In this document: in pieces, positions 35,258 to 47,435 of the stretch | Position numbering within the stretch: the first letter of the stretch is position 1 | Layout: every line of letters starts with the position of its first letter | Source: Diphasiastrum complanatum | Lineage: Eukaryota; Streptophyta; Lycopodiopsida; Lycopodiales; Lycopodiaceae | Assembly: GCA_029204225.1 (NCBI GenBank) | Contig: CM055103.1 | Span: forward strand, 49,199,756-49,263,755 | Reading direction: 5' to 3' | DNA length: 64,000 bases | The notes under the pieces: model-generated | Seen by the model: the letters and a program-made list of their open reading frames with translations, nothing else | Database searches by the model: none | Told to the model about the DNA's origin: nothing | Position numbers and translations under genes: made by a program

Positions 35258-36457
35258 AGAGCTTGTTGCTTGAAGCAAAGCCCAAGAAATGCTACTGATG
35301 TCAACCACACGACTTCTCACAACCTTTGCTGTCACAGTACTCTCTGGATAGAACGTCTCCCAAGTTGGCCTTCCTCCTTTTGGATCACTCTCTGACAAAA
35401 AGAAGTGTCTGCCTATTACCTCTTGACCTGGACCAGAGGACAGGGTTGCTGTTGCATCCTTCAAATACCAGGTTGATCCATTGTAGATGTAATTCTGATG
35501 TCCCTCTCCAAAGAAGGAAAACAAAGGCCTAGTTCCTGCAGGTGAACTGAGGGATGGGGAGAGCTGACGAGTGGATAGAGAGGTGAGTTGAGCCCAGAAG
35601 ACGTAAACGCTTTGATATGGAATTTTTGCTAATTCGCCATCTTTTGTGCATTCCTTTGCAGAGGGAGCCACGCCTCCTTTGTTAAAAATCCGCTGAATGT
35701 AAGAGACACGACTCAGGTTTCCGAAACCAGTAAGCCCAGTAGCTTCCAGTAGGAGAGAGTTGATGCTGTTGTTGTTAGATGGGATAGAAACCAGAACTTT
35801 GCCTGAACAAAAGATACGTATCTAATAAGAATATTTCGTAGTGCAGCAAGTTCATTCTTGATTACGATATATTGGTGACTAGTGTTTAGAGTTTTACGAA
35901 AGTAAACCTGTAACTGTGCTGTCAGGAGCAGTAGATGCGTTTGCTCCGGGAGCTGACGTTGAAGACCATGTTGCTTTCCCTCCTCCGGAATCTGGGTGGG
36001 GTAAAAAATAATGCAAACCTACTCTTTCAGCCAAAGAGGTTGCAGAAAATGTTATGGGAAAAAGATCAGCTTTGGCAGCAATTGATGCCCATGTGGGTTC
36101 ACCATTGGATGTGGTACAACGGTATATCTGGCTTCCTTTTCCATGGACTCGTCTAATTACACTGTCCAATACAAAGGAAATGTTAGCTTTCTTATCAAGT
36201 ATCAAGTTTCTAGACTATGCCCATCTCTTGCTTTGCAGTTTTTTTTCAGTATTTGTAATTCGATTGTCTGTAATAAACTATGATAGTCAACTTGATAGTT
36301 TGATTGAATTATATTTCTTAAAGCTGTTCAGAAATGTAAGAGGCACTGACTAGTTTCCAGCAGGAGGATCCAAGGATTGAGCAGCCGCTATGTGAAACGT
36401 CATGAATATCCCGAAGACAGATGCAGCCATGCATGTGATCAATATGGTACGCATCAT
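35247..36457 (-). CDS. Secreted protein with tandem DUF3455 domains, 3' exon missing
   Basis: Predicted exons on the minus strand are 36457-36351, 36161-35908 and 35802-35247. Donors are GTCAGT, GTTTAC and GTATGT, and the phases (2, 1, 2) all match. Exon 1 encodes a signal peptide (MMRTILITCMAASVFGIFM, ending HIAAAQS) and SLDPPAGN. Domain 1 then reads GSQIYRCTTSNGEPTW, GLHYFLPHPDSGGGKATW, SLLLEATGLTGFGNLSRVSY, IQRIFNKGGVAPSAKEC and YQSVYVFWAQL, a whole DUF3455 unit. Domain 2 restarts with SSPAGTRPLFSFFGEGHQNY, then VIGRHFFLSESDPKGGRPTW and SISWALLQATSSTGE, and stops at the exon 3 donor. The expected IQR/GG/YFW end of domain 2 is not found downstream, so the last exon is distant or lost. Read-through would add a stop at 35198. 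DUF3455 proteins are found in bacteria, fungi and plants; their function is not established. Confidence 0.8.
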
Positions 36458-36635
36458 TGCAATTCTGTAAATGTTTCCGATTCCAATAAATAAGTACACC
36501 TAGTGGCGGTTATGATCAGAATTAGACACGAGTTGTTCGAGTCGGTGATCACGATATTCAAGATCTAGATTTATGCTTCTCTAGATTGCGAACATCAATC
36601 GTTTAGCTACAGGTTATCAGCGCGATCATGCTCAG

Positions 36636-36711
36636 CGGACCCAATTCTCAGCACCAACTACAACAGATCAATACGGACCCAATTCTCAGCACCAACTACA
36701 ACAGATCAATA
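36636..36711. repeat. Exact 38-bp tandem duplication
   Basis: A unit starting CGGACCCAATTCTCAGCACC occurs at 36636-36673 and 36674-36711 without mismatch, implying a recent duplication about 180 bp upstream of the DUF3455 start codon. Confidence 0.95.
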
Positions 36712-38711
36712 GCAGCAGCAATACACTTAAATACTACCAGGTAGTAAGAATAGGTCGTCGTTTTCTTAGGATTGGCTAGTGATAGGGAGTGCCATTAAGC
36801 AGTGAAATTGTGGAATTTGGTATTAAGACAATCATTTGATGAGGATTCAGTCCTTAATCCACCGAGTAGCAAAGTCAACTACTCAAGGGCATTGCTGCCC
36901 TGGTCCTGCTCCTCCCTTCCATTAATAATATGGACCGGGCCAAAGAGTTGCATATTCTTGGAAAGTTGGGAACACACATAGGGATAGATTCTAGGTAATC
37001 CCACTTTTGTGGGGATGGGGAATATTCTCATCTAGCTATTGATTAATGACAATGCTTTTAGTATTGGGAAATGGTCTTTGTAACGATCTTTGCACTATAA
37101 AACTAATGTTCAAACTAATGCTCAATTATGGCTTACTCAACTTCTTGTTAACATGACATTACCTTGACCAAATCACTATGTGACAAGAACAAAGATAAAT
37201 CAAGCACTAAACTGGAAGCACAATTTGATGAACGTTGCCATGTTCCATGGGTATTTGCAACATATGTTTGATTGGCGAATAACACATGGTGGTCCCACAT
37301 TCTTTTTCCTCAACAATGTGTATATACATATGTACCTTTCTAAATATTGCATGCTACATTGTATATATGATTTTAGCCATTACAAAAGCCCATTTCCTTT
37401 ATATGCTTCTTGGTTTCCAAGGGGAGGCTCGAACCTAAGCCCATTTCCTTTATATGGAATAAAACACACTTCTTAACAAGATTGTATGGGCACACTTAGT
37501 CTCTCCCATATTGAACCTTCCAAATGTTTGGCATGATCTTTATCAACAATGGAGGTTTTTGCATGATCTGGATATTTAACACTAGAGTTGTAGCAAGACA
37601 CACACAAAAGTGTGCATTTCAAACACTCTTTCAAAGTTCCAAATCTCACTATCACAAATTTCATCAAATCCTTTCTATGACATGTTTTTCATATATACAT
37701 TTATCGAGAATAAATTGAGCCATCAATTAAATTGGAAGCAAGATATGATATGTCAAACATGCAAAAATAACGGTCAAAACATCGATATTCTAAAATGCGG
37801 ACATGTAATATCATGTCTCAATATATAATATAGTCACATTTGTTGTTCTCTACTACTCGTAGGAATCCTTCAAGGTATAAAACATGATATTTACTAGACC
37901 ATTTCTTGTCAATGTGAATATGATTCTTTTTTAACCATCTCTAGACTTGATACATAAGCAATTTTCCTTTCACATTAAATTGATAGAATTTGATTATGAC
38001 ATGTGTATCCCTATTTATCAACAAGTGAGCATGAGTTTAATGCACAATTTTCTACATATGTGCACAAAAGTGTGTGTTGAAAGAACTCTAGTGTTAAAGA
38101 GAGCACAAATCACCCTTATCCACAAAATAACCTTCACTCTTGAATGGTTGTTTCAATTGTAATCTTTCTTCTATTGATGTATGAATGGTTTTATTGGAAA
38201 ACATCCTACATAAGGAATTACAAGTGGCAAGGATGGAACAATATTTTCTTAGAGTAGCACCTATGAATTTTCCCCATGTTCCCAAGCAAACATTATTATA
38301 GGTTCATATTAGATTAGATTCCTTAATGACACTTTGTGATGGACAAATAATACAAATGGATGTGGACCTTCATAGTGTTGAGTATTACAATTAGGATGCA
38401 TATTAAAATATAAGGAGAAAGGACTTGAGCACATAGATAATCATATATGAAAAATAAGGGGGTTGTCACATATCCTTGGAAGACATGGAGTTGTGCTCAA
38501 TCATACCAAAACACGTGCAAAATTTGGATCTATACGTTTGATCTAAAGAGTAATACAATCCTATCATCTTTTGTTATGGAGGCTTGATTTTCCTAAAAGT
38601 TATTGGAAATGGTGGGGAAAAAAACTACTCATTATAGCAAAACACAACAGGCTTGTAAATACAACAAGCAAACAAGTAGACAACACTATCCAAAACATCA
38701 TAAACATCCAC

Positions 38712-38846
<135 letters not shown>

Positions 38847-39121
38847 GAAATCTACTATATTTATACTACATACCAGTTTGTTTTTCGAAACGTCACAAAA
38901 AAAAGACTTTTTCCTTATGATACTTTACCAACAAAAATGCCTTATTATGTTAACTTAGAAACATGGCCTCAAATAAAAAAGTTTTTTTGAAAAAAACCTC
39001 CTAAGTCTTTTGGTGGGAAACTTGGTTTCAAACGAACGGCTGTGATCAGTGCACATGATAGAGATTCAATCTAACGGTGAGCATCTTCTAATACCTGTTG
39101 CACCAAAGGGTGCTAGGTTTT

Positions 39122-39129
39122 CTATAAAA
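39122..39129 (+). promoter_or_regulatory. Possible TATA box followed by a polypyrimidine leader
   Basis: TATAAAAG is followed about 30 bp later by CTACAACCCTAAG and a long CT-rich tract, the usual look of a plant or LTR promoter and transcription start. No gene or LTR end could be attached to it. Confidence 0.35.
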
Positions 39130-40556
39130 GGGAAGATCTCTACAACCCTAAGTTTCACTCTTCTTGCTCTCTCCTTCTCTCTCTCTTGCTTTTGCTCTCT
39201 TGGTTGGCTTCTCTACTGCTACCATCTCTCCTTGGAAGTGAGGAGACTTGTGAATGCTTGTGGAAGAGTATTCGGGTGGAAGACATTGCATGCTAAGAAA
39301 GCTATCATTTGTGTAGTTGGATGATCGTGTGTTGCTAAGGATATTCGTTTGCTTGCTGAAAAGGGAGTATGCTCACTACATACTGTGATTGTATTAGATT
39401 GATACTATAAATTTGCTTCTATTAAACACGATTGGAGCATTTACGTTAGGGCACTGCCTCAAAGAGTAGTTGTTAACATCACTACAGGTTTGCTATGCAA
39501 CTCTTCACATTTTCATTATTCTTTAGACAACGAACTGTCACTGAAATACTTGAATGCAATGGTTCATACACGTCTGATTACCAGCGGAATATGTTAGCTG
39601 AAAATCCGCACTTCAATATGCGGTTTCTATGGATTAAACCATAGTAGAAATGCGTTGGTGGTCACCATCTGAAATGCGATGGACCACCTTCGCTTGCCAC
39701 CTTTTTTGAATAAGTATTTACAAGTGGTCACCATCTGAGATGCAATAGACCTTCATCATTGTCTACTATCTCAGAAAATTAGAATTCTATAAAGCTATTG
39801 ATGATGCATTGTATTGGCTCTACATAATACTTTTTAGCAGCCCATGTTTCAATACCTACTTTTTATAGAAAAGGAAGGATTTTATATGTATTTGCACATA
39901 AACCTAACAAGCAATCGCTGGATATAACCAACGAGATATATTGTGAGGCCTTGATAATGGTATCTACTTTAATGCAATGAATATGTAAGAGCTCTACTGT
40001 TGTCCAGATTTGCTAACACTCAGACTATGAACTGTCGAAGGAATGACTCTATGATAATCTGAGACACGAAATACATATGGTTATAATAAATCACATGTGA
40101 TTGAGTTCAACACCATTGCAAGTTTACTATACGACTTGAAAGAGGTTGCACTACCATTAATCCATTACTTTTGGTTTTTGATTCGGTAGTACGTAAACAG
40201 AGTTTTGCTTGAAGCTGTGGAACATGGGTAGCTCACAAGAAATTACTTCACCTCGCATTCAGGTATGAAGTTCTATGAAGGCATATGGAAGGTAATATCT
40301 CCCAACACTACAATGTTGTGCATAAATACGTATGAAACATTATGAATTACATAAATCGAAAAGTTTTTTTGAAGTTATGATCTGAAAGGATGCTTACATT
40401 CCATGCTTTTGAATCTTATTAAGTTTGGTCGTCTTTACCAAGTTGGTTTTTCTAAAAAAAAACCTTAAAGTGCAGCCTGTATGAGTAAGCTAGGGACGTT
40501 TGCAGAGTCTGATTTTGACGCGCTTGAACGGCATGGATTTGCCCAAGCCATAAGGT

Positions 40557-42617
40557 GCTTGGACTCCCAAATGTTTTGCATGGAAGGTCCATGGGGCTAG
40601 TATGGCACGGATCTACCCTAGTACCTAGCACTTGGCCAAAATCATATCTCTTTTCATTTGTGTATTGCAAGATAGCTTCTTACGTGTATATTTTTTATGT
40701 GAGCTTAATACATTCTTTTTGCTCTTATACTGATTAGTATGGCATCTGCCCTGATACAGTTTTCGTGAAAGGGCAGAATGTGTTGCTAATTATGAAATGC
40801 ATGATAGGGAAGATTGGATGTATTATTTGTTATTGCAATCAAGCTGATAAAGTAGTGAATCTAGTTTCGGACATGGATAACAACTGATTCTTAGCTATGC
40901 CACCTGTCTTCCTCACGTAATTAACTTGTGCAATTTTGTTGTGTGGGACGGTGGCAAGTAACAGTTGGGTGTCCTAAAACTTGCTTCACTTTTTGGTACT
41001 CTATATTGTAAGACTTTACACAGCTATATTTTAACTTGTTATGCTATAAATTGAAGGGTTCAAATGGTTTGGTCTTGACTTGTCAAGAGGGACTATGTGA
41101 TGTTCAGTTATTCTCTCAAAGCATATTTTTAAGATGGCAACCCAACTACCTTTTGGTCGGGGTAGTACCAAACCTTTGCCTTTACTTATATTTTATGGTT
41201 AACAAGGTCTGTTTTATGATGTGGTCCACAGGATGGTTCCATGATGCTGTTACTCTTGGTTATGGGGAACCCCTTCCTCCTCCTAACCCTTTTGTTCAGA
41301 CTATCATTTGTTGCATGAAGAAAGTTGTTGATGTTCATAAACTCATTACTTCTTATGATAAAGCTACTTGTGATGCTGCTGGACCTGATGATAAGATCCT
41401 TGTTGACTTGATGACTACTATGGATTGAATGAATAAATATTTGGATTTCATTAAGAAGAAGAAAACGTTAAGCATGGTTGAAAAAATCTATATGGATCTC
41501 TCTGACTATGTTGATCGTATTGTTGTTGAAAAAAGTTTCTACAATTTACATATTCGGAAGATATTTGCATGTTTGGAAAAAGAAAATGGTGACCTTTATG
41601 TTGATACTCCTACCCTTACTAAACCTCCTACCTCACCTCATCCTTTGATCTTTACTGAAGACCTTGATGATGATAGTGCATCTCAGTTGGAATCTTTCTC
41701 TCAAGAAATCTGCGAAGTAGACAACCAGTCTGCCTTTGAATTCTGCCAATCCAAAAGTTGCCAAGCACCTTTGGTACCTAATCGTGCGAGTGAATTTAAA
41801 TCTGCCAAGTCTACCTATAAGCTCTGGAGCCTTCCTTCTGTTAGTTTTTTGGCACCCATTTCTGCTGAACTCTGGATTGCTCTTACACATCTTACTGAAG
41901 TTGCAGTTCAATTCTGCAAGCTTGTTTCTTTGCATAAGAATCCCTCCTTTAATACACCTATTGCATTTGATACTGTCATCAAGATGAGAAGATTTGAACC
42001 TACTAGATGTCCTTCTGATCAAACATGGGCTAGAACTAGAGGCCACTTTGAGAACAGATGCAATAAGATGAACCTACATCAACCTAGAATCTAGAACTGG
42101 AAAAGACCCTTCTTTAAATGCAGATGTGGCGACAAATGTAAAGCCAATTCTTCTATCATTTGGTTTGATCACGCTATCTGGTATATGATGAACAACCTTG
42201 CCAAATTCTTCTCTGGTGCATCTGTACAGAACCAACTCAATGTCTTCTTTCTTTGGCTTCATAAGCCTACTAGAGATGTTGTCAAATCCCACCTTGCCTT
42301 TATGTACATCAGACAACATATGACTGAAGCCGCCATTGAACTCTCCCTTAACCCTACGGCAAGCTGCTTGCTCACCTTGGCGATGTTGAGAATATTCCAA
42401 AAGTTGAACGCCTTCTTAAAAAGCCTAGCTTCTCTACCTTACAGGATAAATACTTCCAGAATACAAGCAAAAAAATAGGTCCCATCAATTTGTATAGTCC
42501 AAGTTCAGTCATCACAAGCAGTGGCAACAAGAAGAGGAAATATTTCCCAAGTAAAGGCAATGAGGGACAGAGCAGTGGTGGAAAAGAGGATCTTCCTATT
42601 AAAAAGCTGAACTTTCT
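40557..42617 (+). mobile_element. Dispersed repeat, copy 1, carrying an unidentified ORF
   Basis: Direct-orientation similarity to 58166-60120 is continuous, from a shared ATGGCACGGATCTACCCTAG block to a shared GAAAAAGCTGAACTTT-like end. Conservation covers noncoding sequence (40600-41000) as well as the ORF. No terminal inverted repeats, LTRs or target duplications are visible, so the type of element is unknown. Confidence 0.75.
41036..42600 (+). pseudogene. Unidentified repeat ORF, copy 1 (at least 480 codons)
   Basis: The reading frame runs through YGEPLPPPNPFVQTIICCM, KKVVDVHKLITSYDKATCD, IRKIFACLEKENGDL, LIFTEDLDDDSASQLESFSQ, FEFCQSKSCQAPLVPNR, KLWSLPSV, RFEPTRCPSDQTWARTRGH, WKRPFFKCRCGDKCKANSS, IIWFDHAIWYMMNNLAKFF, FFLWLHKPTRDVVKSHLAF and YIRQHMTEAAIELSLNP. 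It ends in a basic tail, GNKKRKYFPSKGNEGQSS, which looks like a nuclear-localisation signal. Two tryptophan codons of copy 2 are stops here (TGA at 41426, TAG at 42092), and there is a frameshift near 42360. A CXCX3C cluster may bind metal. I recognise no transposase, RT, integrase or recombinase motif. The order of conserved blocks and low divergence at codon level show it once coded for protein. Confidence 0.65.
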
Positions 42618-42860
42618 GAGACCCTTAATGGTGTCCAACCCTAACCAAACTTCATGAAAGCCTTAGGACAACATCTTTACACCTCTGAAAATTTTCACGC
42701 AAAATATTAGCTAAGAATTTTATGAATATCACCAAAAACATTGAAAAGACCACCAAAAAGCCATGTTTTTTTACTATTTTTCCACCATTTTTGCAATTTC
42801 TTGTGGATCAAACCCACATGAAAGTGAATATAGGCCACATCTACTATAATTCAATTACAT
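42618..42860. other. Spacer, no gene recognised
   Basis: Short AT-rich stretch between the repeat copy and the copia LTR. The LTR start could be within it. Confidence 0.35.
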
Positions 42861-43213
42861 TCATATAGCCCATTGGTAGAATAAGTAAGCCCAAGTTTCT
42901 CTCACAATTCATGACTTTCCGTGTTCAGCAGTGATTTTGAGTTTTTTACTATCTTTGTGATAGTATGCATGTGTGCCAGTTTGACGGTACATGTAGTGTA
43001 AGTTGGGACACACATCCCGTAACGGGGACCGAACTGCCATGCAGTGATACCCCACAAAAATTAGACTGTGTATATATATCTTTCAGTCTCTTTTGTAAAT
43101 ATAGTTCAGAAGTGTTCTCTTGGGTTTGTGTGTGATCTCTCTTTACTGTTTATCTGATTGATGTCAAATTGCTTGCAAATTAGCTAACTATACTGCCTGT
43201 AAGATCCTTGACA
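42861..43213 (+). repeat. Putative 5' LTR (3' part) of a plus-strand copia element
   Basis: The LTR ends GATCCTTGACA at 43213, directly before a primer-binding site. A TGTGTATATATATC sequence at 43068 is TATA-like, followed by CTTTCAGTCTC and a pyrimidine-rich region, consistent with the R/U5 end. The left boundary is not visible. Confidence 0.6.
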
Positions 43214-43225
43214 TGGTATCAGAGC
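43214..43225 (+). other. Primer-binding site of the copia element
   Basis: TGGTATCAGAGC follows the LTR CA terminus immediately and matches initiator-methionine tRNA. Confidence 0.9.
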
Positions 43226-44496
43226 CTGGGAGTGGCGCAGTTCGATGTTAGCAGGAAGCCGAATTTTGATAAAATTCAAAAAACCGTTTACGGTTAGTCA
43301 AGCAAGCAATTGTTTGCAGGTGCAGTTGAATTCAAGGCTTCAGAATAAGCTATTGGCTTGATCCAGGAGCAAAACTGAAAATTGCTAAATTTTCAAGTTA
43401 ATTGGAGCAAACAGAGTGTTGCTGAGTAGAACAGCTTGTTTGCATTCAACTGTGCATCAATTGTGAAGCCGAAAATCTCAAGAGAGTTCTTGCAGTAGGG
43501 CGACCTCAGTGGTGTAGGAGACTGCCAGAAAAATCTCAAAAAAGGGTTGAGTAAATCTCAAGAAAGCTCCATCCTTTCTACAACTAGGGTTTTCATGTAC
43601 AAAACCGTGGATCTTTCTCCACACATACTATGGTTCAGTGCTGTGAATGCATGGAGAGGGGCGCCCTAGCAGGTAGAATGTGCCCACAAATGGCCGTGAG
43701 CACCCGTGGAGTAATCTGAGCGCTGAATCAGCTGGTAGGGAGGCATGGAGGAAAAATCTTGGTGGCAGCCGTAGCTGGCCAGGTGAGGAGAAGAAGTCGT
43801 GAAGAGAGAATGGTCGTGGAGGAGAACTCGCGCGCAGCAAGGAGGAGGTCGACTTAGTGTAAATAAGGCTATAGCGGCTTCAAGAGTGTTGTTCGGCGCA
43901 CATGAGCAAGTTTGACGGATAAGATCAATCTCCACAAGGATCGAAGGATAAGATCAATTTGATCTGGGCCACAGAATGAAAACCCATCGTTGGATATGGG
44001 TGAAGTGGACCCTGAAAAGGTTTGAAAGGCAAAATGGCCTTCAATTTCATTAAAAATTTTCAAGTTGAGAGGGACCCTGAAGTTCAAATTTGTTTGAAAA
44101 AGGAATTTGCTTCAAAGTGAAGAAACAGTGTGTTTTTTTCAAGAGCCTTTAACTTTTGGTCTAAAGCTCTGTTTAAGGCCGTCCAAAAGCCAAAATCCTC
44201 CAAATTAAGGGCAGAAAAGGACTGTACTCTACAAGTACGGTACTTGAAAACAGATGGATTTCCGCGGAGAAAGTGTTTGGAGTGCGCCAAAAGTCTTTTC
44301 ACCATTCCAGTGGGCAAGTAGTTGGGAGTTGGTGATGAAGGGCATTTCGGAGGACGACACCGATTTGGCGACAAAGCGGCGGGAGGTCCTGAAACTTTTT
44401 TGGTCAGACCTTAAAGTTGACTTTTAAAAGTCTAAATTGCTCTATAAGCTTGTCATTGAGCGTCATTAGGGCAGTATAGGAGCAATTTTTAGCAAA
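43226..44496 (+). other. Untranslated leader of the copia element
   Basis: About 1.3 kb separates the primer site from the gag ATG. Open frames in it lie on the opposite strand and look accidental. The leader is unusually long for copia. Confidence 0.5.
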
Positions 44497-45060
44497 ATGG
44501 CAGGATTGGGAGAATCCGTGCTTGGAGAAGCTAGTAAATTGGACGGGGTATCCAATTATAGCATTTAAAAATTCAAAATGAAAAGTTTTTTCATGGAAAA
44601 GGAGCTGTGGGACATTGTCACTGGGGTGGAACAACGGCCAGCTACAACTCCAGCCGATATTTGTGCATTTGACAAAAGGGCACAGAAGGCCTTATCCTTG
44701 ATAAACTCGTCAGTGAAGGATCATGTTATTGCCCACATCAGTGAAGCTGTATCAACAAGAAGTGCTTGGGATGCACTCAAAACGCAGTTTCAAACGGCGA
44801 ACCCCTCTCAAATGATGTTTTTGAGGACCAAACTCATAAGTGTTCGCATGGAGGAGAATGAGGGCATAGGTTCCTATTTCACACGAATAAAGGAGTTACG
44901 AGACCAGTTGACAGCTATTGGAGAACCAATAAGAGATGTTGAGCTGGCTCACATAGCTATAAATGGCCTACCCGAAAATTTTCAAATGTTTGCAAGTGGC
45001 ATTGCTTCGAGGGAGAGACTACCAACATTTCAATTTCACTATGGTGCCTCCAGCCATTAA
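44497..45060 (+). pseudogene. Ty1/copia Gag (UBN2-type), truncated
   Basis: Starting at ATG 44497 it reads MAGLGESVLGEASKLDGVSN, YSI, then a TAA at 44566 exactly where the family has W (YSIWK). After the stop the frame stays open: FKMKSFFMEKELWDIVTGVE, KALSLINSSVKDHVIAHISE, AWDALKTQFQTANPSQMM, LISVRMEENEGIGSYFTRIK and HIAINGLPENFQMFASG. These are the Gag capsid helices. The match ends near 45030 and unrelated sequence follows, so knuckle, protease, integrase and RT are missing. Confidence 0.88.
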
Positions 45061-46783
45061 TGGTGTCTGGTATGTGCAACAAGGAATAAATCTTCTACAA
45101 TCTAAAGTAGACTCATTGAACCAAGGTGGATATGTCTTGGAGACATCTACGTCATGCTCCCATAATGTTTCATAGCAAAAAACAAGACTAGAGACCTCCA
45201 AGAACCTTCCAATGTCATAGCCAATCCAACGCCAGAACGTGGACAAATGGGACATAGATCTGGCGTGTCAAAATTTGCTAGAGATTGAATGGAAAAGGGA
45301 CTATCACTAAAGGGGCATGTACTAGAGGTGCTTAAAGTACCTTCAAAACATAAGGAGTTATATATCCTTAAGATTTTTGAAAGCATTTGAACAAGTGTAA
45401 CTTATCAAGTCACAATTGGTAATGAGCCATCGTGGACATTTGCAAATTTCTCCTTGAATATGACCATGAAAAAATACATACCTTGCAAGCATATGTATTT
45501 TGCTTACTTGAATGTCAAGGGGTTGGATGTAAATGAAATTATGTTCATGCATTGACCTGTCCTGACACTAGAAGATCTTTTTCATAAAAGGGTTTGGCCT
45601 AGGACATCCTAAAGCTAGCTCTTCAAATGACCATCAATGGATTTAACAGCATTTGTATACAAAACAAGCCAAATAGGTAATATTGCAAGTTACCTATTTG
45701 AAGATTCCTTAAAAGAGCTTATTTTTATTATTATTTTAGGAAGGAAAAAATCAAAATTTTACACCGCAACTATAGGCCAATTAAAAATGTTTTGTTAAAA
45801 AACACATAAATATTGACACTTTGAAAATTTTCATGAAAGGAGAAAAAAAATTAACAGTAATCTCACAAACAAGTTTCAAAAAATTAGCCTTGAATCTAGC
45901 AAAATCATGACAATTTGTATTGTAAATTTTCAACCATACCAAAATAATATGTTAATTGTGAAATATTTATTTCAATTTCTTTTTTGATAAAGTGAAAACA
46001 TCCAATAGTTAAATACTAAAGTAACCATGTCTTGGGGTCAATTATGTCATAATCATTCCATGCAAACTTATCAACATAGAATACCTTAAAATAGATTTGA
46101 GTTTTGAATTTGTATCCAAAAATGTCATTTCACTACAACATAAATAAGTTTTAGTCAAATCTTGGTAAACTTATAGTTTAAATGGAATCTTTTATCAAAG
46201 TCAAAACACAAGATCGTGTATCTTTTACCCAATATGGTGATATAAACAATTAATGATAAAAAATATTCATTACTTTGAAGACCAAATATATTCGAAAAAA
46301 CGTATAGTAGCAATAAATACATATGTGAGAAAGTGTTACTAATGCAATAGACTTGTTGAATTTCCAAAAGTTCTAATCTATGTGGATGAAATTATACAAA
46401 AATATATGTTTTATGAATATTGACATATCTATGTGATGAAAAATGTAAAGGACTCTTAAAGTTTTAAGATGCAATGATAGTCTATCACTGCTAACGAAAA
46501 CCTATTCAACAAAAGAATTACATTTGCATATCATGTACCTCAAAAATAGCTGGGGGAAAAAAAGTGTATTGGACTTGAAACCCCATGAACATTCAGTGCC
46601 AAGTTCACATTTGTAAACACCAAAATCTAAATATGGACAATAAAACAATCGTAAAATGAAATGAAATACCTATTGTTACAACTAAAAAATGACACCCAAA
46701 CATCTACCAAAAAAAAAAGATTTGCTTTCAAAATATATAATGATTCAGACAACGTTTTTTCCAAAAGAAAAGTTTATTTCAAT
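45061..46783. other. No gene recognised
   Basis: The sequence becomes strongly AT-rich after the gag break. No further copia motifs, no 3' LTR and no host gene are visible before the AT repeat at 46784. Confidence 0.45.
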
Positions 46784-46801
46784 TATATATATATATATAT
46801 A
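46784..46801. repeat. AT microsatellite at the left edge of the GGTACC element
   Basis: About nine AT units directly precede the CACAGTACC end. Confidence 0.9.
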
Positions 46802-46946
46802 TCACAGTACCTCGTGGTACCGCCGATACGGTACCGCCCTGAGATCCGCGGTACCAGGGCGGTACCTTTTTTAGTATTTTTTAATTTTTTCAATATATTT
46901 AATAGTTTTTTTTGTCTATTACTTACCAAAAAAGGACAAAAAAATG

Positions 46947-46975
<29 letters not shown>
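46947..46975. repeat. Poly(A) run, 29 bp
   Basis: Uninterrupted A run inside the GGTACC element, close to two shorter A runs; it could be slippage-prone or a relic of retroposition. Confidence 0.85.
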
Positions 46976-46977
<2 letters not shown>

Positions 46978-47028
46978 AGTACTGGGTGTAAAAAAAAAGG
47001 GTACAGTACATGGTGCAGGGGACTGGTG

Positions 47029-47205
47029 CAGTGACACATGGGCATTGTGGGTGAGCAGACCATGGGGCCAATGAGAGACCAACACAGGGGGGGGGAGCAT
47101 CACATGGGGGCAAGTATAGAGGCACATGGGCACTGTGGGTGAGCAGACCATGGGGCCAATGGGAGACCAACACATGGGGGGAGCATCACATGGGGACAGA
47201 TACAG
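47029..47205. repeat. Duplicated block of about 85-90 bp
   Basis: Two neighbouring copies share CACATGGGCA, GTGGGTGAGCAGACCATGGG, GCCAATG, GAGACCAACACA and GAGCATCACATGGGG in order. The first begins at about 47034 and the second at about 47123. Confidence 0.85.
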
Positions 47206-47435
47206 AGGCACATGGATGGATGATGGGGATCCACATGGCCGATCAAGCTATGGGGATAAATAGGCACTCACAATGCCATTGTGGTTGGCATTTTCAGAGG
47301 CTATGAGAGAGCTAGTGATAGACAGTGAGAGAGCAAGCGAGAGCCGGTGACAGGCTGTGAGAGGCTGTTTGAGAGCCAGGGTGCTGTGAGAGGGTGTTCA
47401 AGGACCAGGGTGTTGAGAGGAGAAGGTCGATCGAA

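Noticed and set aside
37387-37460. Repeated phrase CCCATTTCCTTTATATG as a possible LTR end or regulatory site
   Set aside because: Only two short copies 50 bp apart, no LTR or gene nearby.
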